Positions 16,176-25,361 are shown, numbered from the stretch's first letter. The stretch: DNA of 64,000 nt from UBA6623 sp965238125 (GCA_965238125.1 OZ250179.1:2976001-3040000), one strand, 5' to 3'. Notes: generated by a model from the sequence alone, not told the origin. Program-made: numbers and translations.

Positions 16176-17039
16176 ATGAGCATATTGGTTGATGAAAACA
16201 CCCGCGTCCTGGTCCAAGGGTTCGGACGTGCCGGGCAGTTCCATGCCGAACAGTGCATGAAATACGGCACGAAAGTCGTGGGCGCGGTTCGGCCGGGCAG
16301 GGGCGGCGAGGAAGTGATCGGCGTCCCGCTTTTCAATACCGTCCGAGAGGCCATGGCCGCCGTGGAGCCGAATGCTTCGATTGTTTTCGTTCCGGCTCCC
16401 GGCGCGGCCGACGCCGTCATGGAAGCCGCCGACGCGGGCATTGAGTTGGTCGTGGCGATTACCGAAGGAATTCCTGCGCGGGACATGGTGCGCGCGGCGT
16501 CGTATCTGCGCGACCGCCCGACGCGGCTCATCGGGCCGAATTGTCCCGGCATCATTTCGCCGGGCAAATGCAAGCTGGGGATCATGCCCGGGCATATCCA
16601 TCAACAAGGCCATGTCGCGGTGGTTTCGCGGTCGGGAACGCTAACCTACGAAGCGGTGGGGCAGTTGAGCGCGTTGGGCATCGGGCAGTCGACTTGTATC
16701 GGCATCGGGGGCGACCCGATTATCGGGACGTCGTTTATCGACGCGCTGGCGCTGTTCAATGAAGACCCCGACACGCACGGGATCATCATGATCGGGGAAA
16801 TTGGCGGGACGGCCGAGGAAGAAGCGGCCGCTTTTATCCAGGAGAACGTCAACAAGCCGGTGGCGGCGTTTATCGCGGGTCGGACGGCGCCTCCGGGACG
16901 ACGCATGGGGCATGCCGGGGCGATTATTTCCGGCGGCAAGGGGACGGCGGCGGAGAAGGTCGCCGCGCTCGAGGCGGCCGGCATCGCCGTTGCCGCGACG
17001 CCGGCCGAGATGGGTTCGACGCTGGCGGGGCTGCTGTAG
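16176..17039 (+). CDS. sucD: succinyl-CoA ligase alpha subunit
   Basis: CoA-binding Rossmann domain (VQGFGRAGQFHAEQ), the IGPNCPGIISPGKCK segment, SRSGTLTYE and the phospho-accepting His246 in RRMGHAGAI. 287 residues, standard. Note that the first CoA loop reads QGFGRAGQFHA where most SucD have QG.TG.QG, a conservative deviation. ndk follows 208 bp later across a repeat cluster. Confidence 0.97.
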   Translation: MSILVDENTRVLVQGFGRAGQFHAEQCMKYGTKVVGAVRPGRGGEEVIGVPLFNTVREAMAAVEPNASIVFVPAPGAADAVMEAADAGIELVVAITEGIPARDMVRAASYLRDRPTRLIGPNCPGIISPGKCKLGIMPGHIHQQGHVAVVSRSGTLTYEAVGQLSALGIGQSTCIGIGGDPIIGTSFIDALALFNEDPDTHGIIMIGEIGGTAEEEAAAFIQENVNKPVAAFIAGRTAPPGRRMGHAGAIISGGKGTAAEKVAALEAAGIAVAATPAEMGSTLAGLL

Positions 17040-17099
17040 AAGGAAGAGCGGTTGGTCGGCGGGGATTTCTTTCAACGCCGGGTCGGGAAGATTGGTGAT

Positions 17100-17217
17100 G
17101 GGCAGGCCTGGAGACCTGCCCCACTGCTCGACTGTGGCCTTCCAGGCAACTCTGCCGGCACCGGCTTGAGAGTCGTCGGGACTGTTGACTAGGACCGGCA
17201 CGATTGCCGGTCACTAC
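17100..17217 (+). repeat. composite repeat: family B palindrome plus family C palindrome
   Basis: GGGCAGGCCTGGAGACCTGC.. (family B) at 17100-17126, and about 62 nt later CTAGGACCGGCACGATTGCC.. (family C) at 17189-17217. Each is self-complementary. The same B-then-C order, with similar spacing, recurs at 62073-62196. It fills most of the sucD-ndk gap. Confidence 0.7.
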
Positions 17218-17247
17218 CCGGTTTTTTCAAGGATCAATAACAGAGAA

Positions 17248-17670
17248 ATGGCAATTGAACGAACATTGACGATTATCAAACCCGACTCCGTTGCCGCGGG
17301 GAATGCCGGCCATATCATCGCGGCGATTGAGGGAGCGGGTTTCCAGGTTCTCGGCATGAAGAAAATCCGCCTGTCGCGGGCCGAGGCCGAGGCTTTCTAT
17401 CAGGTCCACCGCGAAAGGCCGTTCTTCGAATCGCTGGTGACGTTTATGACCGAGGGGCCGGTGGTGCCGATGGCGCTGGAACGCGAGGACGCGATCGCGA
17501 AACTGCGCGAGATTATGGGGGTGACCAACTCGACCGAAGCAGCCAAGGGCACGATCCGTAATCGTTTCGGAACCGATATTGAACGCAACGCCATTCACGG
17601 TTCCGACGCACCCGAGACAGCGGCGGTCGAGCTGAAATTCTTCTTCAGCGAAATGGAATTGCAAGGTTAG
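17248..17670 (+). CDS. ndk: nucleoside diphosphate kinase
   Basis: Transfers the gamma phosphate from NTPs to NDPs. MAIERTLTIIKPDSV start, ..FYQVHRERPFFESLVTFM, GVTNSTEAAKGTIRNRFG and the active-site His117 in NAIHGSDA are canonical. 140 residues. The ATG at 17248 starts the conserved ERTL strand; upstream in-frame codons are repeat sequence. Placement after sucCD is consistent with the known functional link between succinyl-CoA ligase and NDK. Confidence 0.96.
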   Translation: MAIERTLTIIKPDSVAAGNAGHIIAAIEGAGFQVLGMKKIRLSRAEAEAFYQVHRERPFFESLVTFMTEGPVVPMALEREDAIAKLREIMGVTNSTEAAKGTIRNRFGTDIERNAIHGSDAPETAAVELKFFFSEMELQG

Positions 17671-17997
17671 ACGCGGGCGGACGCTGCTGAGATTTGCTCT
17701 GCCTGTTTTGGCCCTCCAGTGACCAAACGACCGTGCGGGAGGCCAATACGCAGGCAACCGCACCCACCAACAGAAGGCCGATGTCACCGAGCTTGTTCGA
17801 GCGGGCGAGGCGAGTCCGTGCGAAGAAGCGGCGCCTTGGAGGACAACCGGGGATTCGTCGAGATGAGCCAGCACATAAACCCGCGCTAGATGGTTGGGGT
17901 AATCATGTAGCGGAGGAAGGTCGACGACCAGCAGCGGCGCGACGGTCATAAGACCGACAGCGGCAAGAAAAAGGACGTTCAGACGCGGCCTTGTCAT
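17648..17997 (-). pseudogene. remnant of a multi-pass membrane protein (glycosyltransferase-39-like?)
   Basis: The 5' part reads MTRPRLNVLFLAAVGLMTVA then PLLVVDLPPLHDYPNHLARVYV: a membrane helix followed by the D.PNHLAR motif seen at the start of large membrane glycosyltransferase-like proteins. After about 60 codons similarity fades, and another frame then gives a plausible C-terminal helix (DIGLLLVGAVACVLASRTVV) ending at a TGA. The middle, normally several hundred residues, is missing. The 3' end overlaps the ndk stop. Decayed gene is the best reading; the family assignment is tentative. Confidence 0.45.
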
Positions 17998-18065
17998 GCG
18001 GCGGTCGAGATCGGCTTCGGCGGCTCGCGAGCGCGGACCCGAGGCGCGCGGACAACAGAGTCGGT

Positions 18066-19784
18066 TCACCTATTGTACCCGCGCGGCGCCAAGAAGGCCC
18101 AATCCCTCGTGGACCGGACCGCTGCCCCCCAAACGGGAATGAGTCGAGTGTTCTCGGCAATGAAAGCGCGGCAAATCTTGGAGCCGGATCCGACACGAAA
18201 AGACCGCCGCGGCCGGCTTCCCGGGCGACTGAATCCCTGTTCCTTGTAGCGCTCGAGCAGCGCCTTGAGCTTTTTGACGACTTCGGGGTGATCGACGTAT
18301 ACGTTGTTCCGTTCTCGGATATCCGCGGCGATGTCGTAGAGCTGGCCCGGTGGATCGTCGGGACCCGATTCCCATTCGCCGTAATTGCGCGATCCCGGAC
18401 CGCGGCCGTCGATCAACTTCCACTTCCCTTGCCGAATCGCGAACATCCCGTCGGAGGAATGATGAACAATCGCCTCGCGAATCGGCCGTCGCGCTTCGCC
18501 GACCAGCGCCGGCAGGATGCTGTAACTATCCTCCGCGCTGCCGTTCGGTAAGTCCGCGCCCGCGATCTCGGCGGCCGTTGCCGTCAGATCGGTTAAGCAG
18601 ATGGTCTGCTCGCTCGTCGCTCCGGCGGCGACCGTGCCCGGCCAACGAGCGATGAAGGGAATTCGATGTCCGCCTTCCCAGGCGTCCCGTTTCTTGCCCC
18701 GCAAGTCGGCGTGGTTGGCGCGATGGTCGAATTCCTCGATATGTGACGGGTCCCACTCCGCGCCGTTGTCGCTCGTGAAGATGAAGAGCGTGTTGTCACT
18801 CAGTCCCCGACGATCGAGAGTAGCCGTCAATTGGCCAACTAAACTGTCGATGAGAACCACAAAATCACCGTACTTGCCGGCTCCGCTCACGCCCCGCGCG
18901 TCCTCGCTCGGCAGCCACGGGTGGTGAGGCGAAGGCAGGGGAAAGTAGAGAAAGAACGGCTGGTCGGAACCGCTCTCGGCATGGTCGCCGATGAAGCCGA
19001 TCGCCTTGTCGAAAAGGTGAGGCGTGACGTCGGGAAAATCGAATCCTTTCATCATTTCGCCCTCGCGCCAAAACGTCCCGCCGTCGGCCATGCCTTCGGT
19101 GCGGTCGTCGGCGATCGCAACCGGCATGTTGTCTTCGACGTAAACGTAGGGCGCCATATCGAGCGAAGCCGGGAAGATGTAAGAGTAATCAAATCCGTAG
19201 TTTCGCGGCCCCGTTTTCACCGGCTTCGTGAAATCGATTTCGAAGCCTTCCGGCCGAGCGAAGGGATTCCCCTGACGGGCGCGCTTTTCGATGTCGTCCT
19301 GTCCGGCGGGTTCCACGGCGCCCTTTATCGCAACCCAGTCCAGTCCCAAATGCCATTTGCCGACGACGGCGGTCCGATAACCCTGCTGCTGTAACATCGA
19401 CGCCACGGTTAGCCGACCGGGCTCGATGAGGCTGCGCGAATAACCGCTGAGCACGCCCTTTTTCAACGGGCTGCGCCAGCAATAGCGTCCGGTGACGACC
19501 CCGTAGCGGGTAGGTGTGCAAACCGCCGAGCCCGAATGGGCGTCGGTGAAGCGCGTTCCTTCCAGGGCCAGGCGGTCGATATTCGGCGTGGGGATTTTCG
19601 AGTCCGGGTTGAACGAGCCCAAATCTCCGTAGCCCAGGTCGTCGGCCATCAAAAAGATAATGTTGGGCTTGGCCGGCGCGGTTTCGGGACCGGGTCCAAC
19701 ATTTGAGCAGGAAGCCAAGATGAGCACAACGGCAACGATCAAGGCTTGAGCGACGGGCGGGCGGGAATTCCACGGGCAACACAT
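18066..19784 (-). CDS. lipoprotein sulfatase (arylsulfatase family, Cys-type)
   Basis: Hydrolyses sulfate esters, probably of sulfated glycans. The N-terminus has a hydrophobic segment with lipobox LILASC (Cys26). The metal motif PNIIFLMADDLGYGDLG and the formylglycine motif CTPTRYGVVTGR (Cys to be oxidised by a formylglycine-generating enzyme, not encoded in the window) follow, then VVGKWHLG and the late FTSDNGAEWD metal site. 572 residues. The last about 50 residues (after KEQGFSRPGSR) are Arg-rich and unlike the family, so the natural stop may have been lost. No SD; TATAAT ends 8 nt before the ATG. Confidence 0.92.
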   Translation of the reverse strand: MCCPWNSRPPVAQALIVAVVLILASCSNVGPGPETAPAKPNIIFLMADDLGYGDLGSFNPDSKIPTPNIDRLALEGTRFTDAHSGSAVCTPTRYGVVTGRYCWRSPLKKGVLSGYSRSLIEPGRLTVASMLQQQGYRTAVVGKWHLGLDWVAIKGAVEPAGQDDIEKRARQGNPFARPEGFEIDFTKPVKTGPRNYGFDYSYIFPASLDMAPYVYVEDNMPVAIADDRTEGMADGGTFWREGEMMKGFDFPDVTPHLFDKAIGFIGDHAESGSDQPFFLYFPLPSPHHPWLPSEDARGVSGAGKYGDFVVLIDSLVGQLTATLDRRGLSDNTLFIFTSDNGAEWDPSHIEEFDHRANHADLRGKKRDAWEGGHRIPFIARWPGTVAAGATSEQTICLTDLTATAAEIAGADLPNGSAEDSYSILPALVGEARRPIREAIVHHSSDGMFAIRQGKWKLIDGRGPGSRNYGEWESGPDDPPGQLYDIAADIRERNNVYVDHPEVVKKLKALLERYKEQGFSRPGSRPRRSFRVGSGSKICRAFIAENTRLIPVWGAAVRSTRDWAFLAPRGYNR

Positions 19785-20014
19785 GGCATCCGATTATAAG
19801 CCGGACGGCCGTGATCAAGGATCCGCTCAGCCCGGCGCCCGCGGGGGCGCGGGAGGAGAACCAGAGGGCGGAGGGCAAGCGACGGGCCGGGGGCACTGCA
19901 GCCCTATTGTATTGGGTCTGACCGACACTTCGTGGGGTCGCTTGGGCTCGGGGCTCCGATTCTTCGGTTGACAGTCCTGCCGCGAAATAACAGAATGAAG
20001 TGGCCCTGAATAAC

Positions 20015-20034
20015 GTTACGTCCCGGTACGTAAC
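20015..20034. promoter_or_regulatory. palindromic operator candidate upstream of the VWFA gene
   Basis: GTTACGT, six nucleotides, ACGTAAC: a perfect 7-bp inverted repeat about 95 bp before the VWFA-protein start. Size and symmetry suit a dimeric regulator. The rest of 19785-20127 shows nothing recognisable. Confidence 0.35.
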
Positions 20035-20127
20035 CCCGCGCCTGCCGCAGGAGTCCATATTCGTGGGAAAGTTAGTATTGCCGGCGTTGTACGGCCGGCT
20101 TCGAAAGCGGTTGAAGGGGGGCATGAG

Positions 20128-21291
20128 ATGACTCGTAGCACTCGGAAAGACGTTCGCGGCTCGGCGGCCGCGATGTTCGCGATTCCGGCAGTGGTTTTGC
20201 TGCTTGCCTTCGTCGCGTTTGGACAAAATAGCGGCCCGTTGACGAAGGGTCCCCGGCGAGCGCCGGGGTCGAGACCGGGAGCGTCGGCGCAGCCGCCGCG
20301 CGCCCCGCAAGAGTTGCCCAAGATCGAAACCCGCACGCGGCGCACCGACCCCGACGACACCGATCCGCTTTTCACCACCGACACGAACATCGTTACCGTC
20401 GACGTCGCTGTCGTCGACAGAAACGGCAATTTTATCCCCGGAATCCCCAAGGGGAATTTTCAGGTCACCGAGGACAACGTCCCGCAACAGATAAAGGGCT
20501 TCGGGCATTCGGAGGCTCCGATGACCGTGGCGCTGGTGATTGAATTCAGCAACTTGTTCCAGCGGTATTGGACCGAGAGTTGGTATCAGACCCTGCAGGC
20601 CACCTACGGTTTCGTCGACACGCTGCAGCCGGATGACTGGGTGGCCGTGGTTGCCTACGACCTCAGGCCCGAGATCCTCAGCGACTTCACGCAGAATCGC
20701 GGCAAGACCCGCGCGGCGCTACAACGACTGCGGATCGCCGCCTTCCGCGAATCGAATCTCTACGACGCCGTGACCTACACGATCGAGCGCATGAAAGATA
20801 TCGAGGGACGCAAATCGATTGTCCTTATCGCTTCGGGCATCGATACCTTCAGCAAGCTGAACTTCGGCCAGGCTCGCCGCAAGATACAAGACGGCGGAGT
20901 GACGGTTTACGCCATCGGCCTGATGCAAGCCCTACGCATCGCCTACGATTCCTATGGAAGGATGGGGCCGATGCAACGACTCGACTTCCTGCAGGCGGAC
21001 AATCAGATGCGCACATTCGCCCGAGAAACCGGAGGCATGGCGTTCTTCCCGCGCTTCTACGGCGAGTTCCCGACCATCTATCGAGCGATCCACCATTCGA
21101 TGCGGAATCAGTACTCGATGACCTACAGCCCGACGAACACCAAGCGGGACGGGAAGTGGCGCAAGATCAAAGTCCGGCTGGTGGACCCAAAGAACAACAA
21201 GAACCTGCGCATCGTCAATCAAAAGGGCAAGTCGATCAAGTACCAGATCATGGCCAAGACCGGCTACACGGCACCCCGAGAGGTCGAGTAA
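20128..21291 (+). CDS. VWFA-related secreted protein (Acidobacteria type)
   Basis: 387 residues: an N-terminal membrane/signal helix (AMFAIPAVVLLLAFVAFGQ), a Pro/Arg-rich linker, then a V..VDVAVVDRNGNFIPGI segment typical of the 'VWFA-related Acidobacterial domain' family, followed by a von Willebrand A fold. The MIDAS is atypical: the position of DxSxS reads VIEFSNLF, so the metal site may be lost or altered; later strands KSIVLIASGIDTFS and VTVYAIGL are as expected. Likely envelope-anchored adhesion or assembly role; function unproven. A response-regulator gene follows on the same strand. Confidence 0.8.
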   Translation: MTRSTRKDVRGSAAAMFAIPAVVLLLAFVAFGQNSGPLTKGPRRAPGSRPGASAQPPRAPQELPKIETRTRRTDPDDTDPLFTTDTNIVTVDVAVVDRNGNFIPGIPKGNFQVTEDNVPQQIKGFGHSEAPMTVALVIEFSNLFQRYWTESWYQTLQATYGFVDTLQPDDWVAVVAYDLRPEILSDFTQNRGKTRAALQRLRIAAFRESNLYDAVTYTIERMKDIEGRKSIVLIASGIDTFSKLNFGQARRKIQDGGVTVYAIGLMQALRIAYDSYGRMGPMQRLDFLQADNQMRTFARETGGMAFFPRFYGEFPTIYRAIHHSMRNQYSMTYSPTNTKRDGKWRKIKVRLVDPKNNKNLRIVNQKGKSIKYQIMAKTGYTAPREVE

Positions 21292-21386
21292 GATTACGGC
21301 GCCGGCGGGGTACGACACCGGATTTGCAAAAAACGAATTATTGTTTCGGCCCCAAGCTCCTCTGTTTACAACCACATGCAGCGGCG

Positions 21387-21416
21387 TTGACAGGCGTCTT
21401 CGGGCGTTGTTACTCT
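21387..21416 (+). promoter_or_regulatory. sigma70-type promoter for the response regulator
   Basis: Perfect TTGACA, 18-nt spacer and TACTCT, about 44 bp before the ATG at 21460. Confidence 0.45.
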
Positions 21417-21459
21417 GAGCCCCTCTTTCAACTGAAAGACAGCTCAACTTTCTTCTACA

Positions 21460-21888
21460 ATGTCGCGCCGTCCCCCGCGAGTTTTGCTCATTGACGACAA
21501 CAAGCACGGCCTCATCGCTCGACGCACGTTGCTCGAAGAGCAAGGGTACGACGTGGAGACCGCCGCGAACGGCGCCGAGGGCCTGGAAAAGTTCGACCAG
21601 AGGGCGTTCGATGTTGTCGTGACCGACTATCGCATGCCGAAGATGAACGGCCGTAAGGTGCTCGACAACCTGCGCCGGCGCGATCAGCGCGTGCCGGTCG
21701 TCCTTCTTTCCGGCTACGCCAAGAAACTGGGCTTGACCCCGAAAGGCACAGGCGCGGATGCCGTGATCAGCAAGGGGCCCAGCGAGGGCCCGGATCTGGT
21801 GCGGACGATTGCCCGTTTGCTTGGTAAAAGGCGCGTGCGGAGAGAGCAACCTCAGGCCAAGAAAAGCTCCCGGTCCCGCGCGAGCTGA
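21460..21888 (+). CDS. stand-alone response regulator receiver domain (CheY-like)
   Basis: 142 residues, receiver domain only plus a basic tail. The acidic pair is in VLLIDDNK, the phospho-acceptor Asp56 is in VVVTDYRMPKMNG, the Ser switch residue is in VVLLSGYAK and the Lys is in AVISKGPS. No output domain; the last 25 residues are Arg/Lys/Ser-rich (KRRVRREQPQAKKSSRSRAS), unusual for CheY-like proteins and possibly nucleic-acid- or membrane-binding. No histidine kinase lies in the window. Confidence 0.88.
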   Translation: MSRRPPRVLLIDDNKHGLIARRTLLEEQGYDVETAANGAEGLEKFDQRAFDVVVTDYRMPKMNGRKVLDNLRRRDQRVPVVLLSGYAKKLGLTPKGTGADAVISKGPSEGPDLVRTIARLLGKRRVRREQPQAKKSSRSRAS

Positions 21889-22007
21889 GGAAACCACCTC
21901 CGCCCGGATAGGCTCGCTTGCTCCCCGGTCCTGAATTCCGATCCCGCGTCGCCGGCTCGGGTGAACGTGCAAGAATCTATTAGGGATACGGATAAGGAAG
22001 CCTTTGG

Positions 22008-24200
22008 GTGCTCGGCCAACCGTGGAAATTCCTGCCGCTGTCGGCGTTTGTTCTGCTCACGGCCTTGCCGGGGCAGGACCTCGACACGTTTACCTTCCAC
22101 GCTGAGCGAAGACCCTTCACCATTCTCGACCGTATCGAGGACGCCGAAGAGAAGGAAGCCTTTCGGCGACTGCTCGAAATCACGGAACCCGGCGAGAAGA
22201 AGCGTCTGGCGGAAGTGTTCCTGGCGCGGTATCCGAGCTCCTGGATGCTTTCTCAGGCCTACGAAATCGCCGCGAAGGCGTCGATCGATACGGGCGACTA
22301 TCCTCGGGCGTTGCTGTACGGCGAAGAGTCGCTGCGATTGCTGCCGGAGAATCCGTTGTTATTGGTCCCGCTGGCCGATTTGCAGGCACAGCAGGGGCGG
22401 CTCGACGACGCCGAACGAAACGCCCGGCGGGCGATCGAGATTCTGGGGAGTTTCGAGCGTCCGCTGCGGTACAGCGAAAAACAGTGGGACCGGCTGGACC
22501 CGGAGTTGCGCGCCTCGGCGCATTTTGCACTCGGCCGCGCTGCCGCTACACGGGCCGCCAAGGGCGACGCGGAAGGCGCCGGCTATTGGCGCGAAGCCCG
22601 GGAATCGTTGATCCGCAGCCGCCGCTTGAACCCCGAGGATCGACTGGCGGCTTATCTACTCGGTTTTGTCGAACAGGGCTTGGGAGAGCTCGAACGCGCG
22701 GCGCGCGAATACGCCGACGCGGCGCGGTCGCCCAGTCCGGTGCGGACGCGTGCTCTCGACGCGTTGGGCAAGATTCACAAGGCTGGGGGGAGCAAGGAGC
22801 CGTTCGAGCGCTATGTTGCCGAACTGCGCTCGCGGCGACCCTCCTACCGGACATCGAAGCAGAAGCCTCCGAAAGCCTCGGCTAGGCTCGAGTACGCCGG
22901 TTCGGCGAGTTGCGAGAGTTGCCACGCGGCCGAGCATCAAGCCTGGCGGCAGACCGGCATGGCGCGTATGTTCGCGCCCTATAAGAAGGAAAACATCCTG
23001 GGTGATTTCGCCAAGGCCAACGAATTTCTCGACGACGACGATGTGTCGTTGGTGAAGATGTTCGAGAGTGACGGCCGGCATTATTTCTCCTTCTTGACGC
23101 CGGGGGGGGACTGGAAGCGCTACCCGGTGGACTACACGATCGGCTCGAAGTGGCAGCAAGCCTACGCGACAGAATTGCCCGACGGCGAGATTCACGTTTT
23201 CCCGATCCAATACACGAAACTCGAGAGCCGCTGGCTGAATTTTTGGAAGATCATCGACGACCCGGGCTCGGCGCGCACGGTCGTCGGGGATTTCCCGCAA
23301 CACACCAACGCCACCAGCTATCAACTCAATTGCGCTCCGTGCCACACCAGCCAGTTACGCACCGTCAGCGGGGAAATCGAATCCGCCGACATGCGCTTTC
23401 GCGAGCCGGGCATCAACTGCGAGATGTGTCACGGCCCGTCTCAATCGCACGTCGAGGCGATGGCGGCGGGCAAGGTTTATGACAAACCCGCGCATCTGCC
23501 GCCGATCGAATTCGGGAAGATCGACCACCGCCTGCATGTTACGATCTGCGGCCAATGCCATATGCAATCCGGCGTCGCGAAGCTGGGACGCGCCGGGGCT
23601 GTGAACTACTCGGGCGAGGATGACTTCGTCAAGCGCTACACGCATCGCCCTTACATGGAGTTTTCCGCAAAGGCCTTTTACAAGGACGGCCGCTTTCGCG
23701 AGACGACTTTCATCGTCGAGTCGTTTCTGCGCACGGCGTGTTACGAGCGGGGCAAATCGCAGTGCGGAAATTGCCATGACCCGCATCCGGCCGATGTCGC
23801 GACCAACCCTCGCTCGCTGAAGTTTCTCGACAATCCCGACCACATGTGCACGCAGTGCCACGAGTCCTACGTCGCGACCCCGGAGGCCCATACGCGCCAC
23901 GCCGTCGACAGCGAAGCCGGACGCTGCACGTCCTGCCACATGCCGCGGATCATGAACAGCTTGCTGTTTAAGGCCGGCACCCACCGCATCGACTCGATTC
24001 CCGATGCCGAGGCCGCCGCGCGTTTCGGCCCCGAGGAGAGCCCCAACGCCTGCCTGCACTGCCACACCGACCAAGACGCCGCGTGGTTGAAACGGCAACT
24101 CGCGGGTTGGAAGAAGCCGGCGGGGCGCCCGAGAGGGACTGCGGGCACAGGGCCCGGGGACAGACTCGGCCTCGCGAAATTCCGCCAGGAGATCCCATGA
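22008..24200 (+). CDS. secreted octaheme cytochrome c with N-terminal TPR region
   Basis: 730 residues. An N-terminal signal (FLPLSAFVLLTALPGQ) precedes an all-helical TPR-like half (about 40-280) and a haem half with eight CxxCH motifs: CESCH 302, CAPCH 442, CEMCH 471, CGQCH 514, CGNCH 586, CTQCH 614, CTSCH 640, CLHCH 682. The haem part resembles cytochrome c554/NrfA-like multihaem folds, with C-terminal WLKRQLAGWKKPAG. Periplasmic or surface electron transfer is likely; the partner is unknown. GTG start with AAGGAAG upstream. The stop overlaps the alcohol dehydrogenase start (ATGA), indicating translational coupling. Confidence 0.85.
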   Translation: MLGQPWKFLPLSAFVLLTALPGQDLDTFTFHAERRPFTILDRIEDAEEKEAFRRLLEITEPGEKKRLAEVFLARYPSSWMLSQAYEIAAKASIDTGDYPRALLYGEESLRLLPENPLLLVPLADLQAQQGRLDDAERNARRAIEILGSFERPLRYSEKQWDRLDPELRASAHFALGRAAATRAAKGDAEGAGYWREARESLIRSRRLNPEDRLAAYLLGFVEQGLGELERAAREYADAARSPSPVRTRALDALGKIHKAGGSKEPFERYVAELRSRRPSYRTSKQKPPKASARLEYAGSASCESCHAAEHQAWRQTGMARMFAPYKKENILGDFAKANEFLDDDDVSLVKMFESDGRHYFSFLTPGGDWKRYPVDYTIGSKWQQAYATELPDGEIHVFPIQYTKLESRWLNFWKIIDDPGSARTVVGDFPQHTNATSYQLNCAPCHTSQLRTVSGEIESADMRFREPGINCEMCHGPSQSHVEAMAAGKVYDKPAHLPPIEFGKIDHRLHVTICGQCHMQSGVAKLGRAGAVNYSGEDDFVKRYTHRPYMEFSAKAFYKDGRFRETTFIVESFLRTACYERGKSQCGNCHDPHPADVATNPRSLKFLDNPDHMCTQCHESYVATPEAHTRHAVDSEAGRCTSCHMPRIMNSLLFKAGTHRIDSIPDAEAAARFGPEESPNACLHCHTDQDAAWLKRQLAGWKKPAGRPRGTAGTGPGDRLGLAKFRQEIP

Positions 24201-25309
24201 GAATCAAAGCCGCGCTGGCTCGTGAAATAAACCAACTAACCGTCGAGGAAGTGGAACTCGACCCGCCGAAGGATACCGAAGTCCTTGTGCGGATGAGGGC
24301 CGCCGGCGTCTGCCATTCCGACCTGCACACCTATCGCGGCGAGCTGCGCGCGACGCCGCCGTTGGTGTTGGGCCACGAGGGGGCCGGGGTCGTCGAGGCG
24401 GTCGGCAGCCGCGTCAGCCGGGTCAAGCCGGGGGACCGCGTCACGGTCAACTGGCTGCCGGCCTGTGAAATCTGCCCCACTTGCCTCAACGGCCGCTACA
24501 ACCTTTGCGAGCGCTTCGCGGCGACGACGTTCAAGGCCGTTCTGCTTGACGGCACGACGCGCTTGACGACGACCGACGGGTTGCCGCTCAAACACTTCCT
24601 GAGCGCCGCCACGATGGCCGAGTACGCTGTCGTTGATGAGGCGGGGGTCGTGCCGGTTCCCGCGGAAGTGCCCTTTGAAGTCGCCGCCTTGATCGGCTGC
24701 GCCGTGGCGACCGGCGTGGGCGCGGTCATCAACACGGCGCGCGCCAAGCCCGGTTTGCCGGCGGCGGTGATCGGCTGCGGGGGCATCGGGTTGAGCGCGG
24801 TCCAGGGCTGTAAGCTGGCGGGTCTGAACCCAATCATCGCCGTTGACGTGATGGAGAGCAAGCTCGCGTTTGCTCGACTGATGGGCGCGACGCATTCCGT
24901 CAACGCCGCCGAGGAGGATGCCGTCAAGACGCTGCGCAAGCTGACGCGCGGGGGGCCCGAGTATGTTTTCGACAGCGTAGGCTCGGCGGCGACGGTTTCG
25001 CAAGCCCTCGAAGCCGCGCGTCCCGGAGGCACGGCGACGATTATGGGACTGCACGCGGCTAAGATCGAAGTGCCGATCTCGGCGGCCATGCTGGTGTTGC
25101 AGAACAAACGGCTGCTGGGGTCGTTCGTCGGCTCGATTCGGCCGCGTCTTGATTTGCCGGCGCTGATGCAGCTTTATTTGGCGGGTAAGTTGGCGCTCGA
25201 TGATCTGATCACGAAACGCTATCCCCTCGAGCAGATCGGGCAGGCGTTTGACGATATGGAAGCAGGGAAGGTGGCGCGGGGCGTGCTGGTGTTCGGGGAA
25301 AACGGCTGA
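24197..25309 (+). CDS. zinc-dependent alcohol dehydrogenase, class III-like MDR
   Basis: 370 residues. Catalytic zinc ligands in AGVCHSDLH and LGHEGAGVV; structural zinc cluster CEICPTCLNGRYNLC with four Cys; Rossmann motif VIGCGGIGLSAVQG, and IIAVDVMESKLAFARLMGAT with an Asp at the end of beta-2, favouring NAD. It resembles the glutathione/mycothiol-dependent formaldehyde or NDMA-type alcohol dehydrogenases. Substrate not determined. Start ATG at 24197, with AGGAG upstream, overlaps the stop of the octaheme cytochrome by 4 bp, so the dehydrogenase and cytochrome are made together; an electron-transfer link is possible but unproven. Confidence 0.88.
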   Translation: MRIKAALAREINQLTVEEVELDPPKDTEVLVRMRAAGVCHSDLHTYRGELRATPPLVLGHEGAGVVEAVGSRVSRVKPGDRVTVNWLPACEICPTCLNGRYNLCERFAATTFKAVLLDGTTRLTTTDGLPLKHFLSAATMAEYAVVDEAGVVPVPAEVPFEVAALIGCAVATGVGAVINTARAKPGLPAAVIGCGGIGLSAVQGCKLAGLNPIIAVDVMESKLAFARLMGATHSVNAAEEDAVKTLRKLTRGGPEYVFDSVGSAATVSQALEAARPGGTATIMGLHAAKIEVPISAAMLVLQNKRLLGSFVGSIRPRLDLPALMQLYLAGKLALDDLITKRYPLEQIGQAFDDMEAGKVARGVLVFGENG

Positions 25310-25361
25310 TCGATCGCGGCTTTCAGCGCCTACTGAAACCGAGAGGCGGCCGGACTCGTCC

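Noticed and set aside
17227..18069. 280-codon minus-strand frame
   Set aside because: Its second half is antisense to ndk; only the first about 60 codons look real, reported as a remnant.
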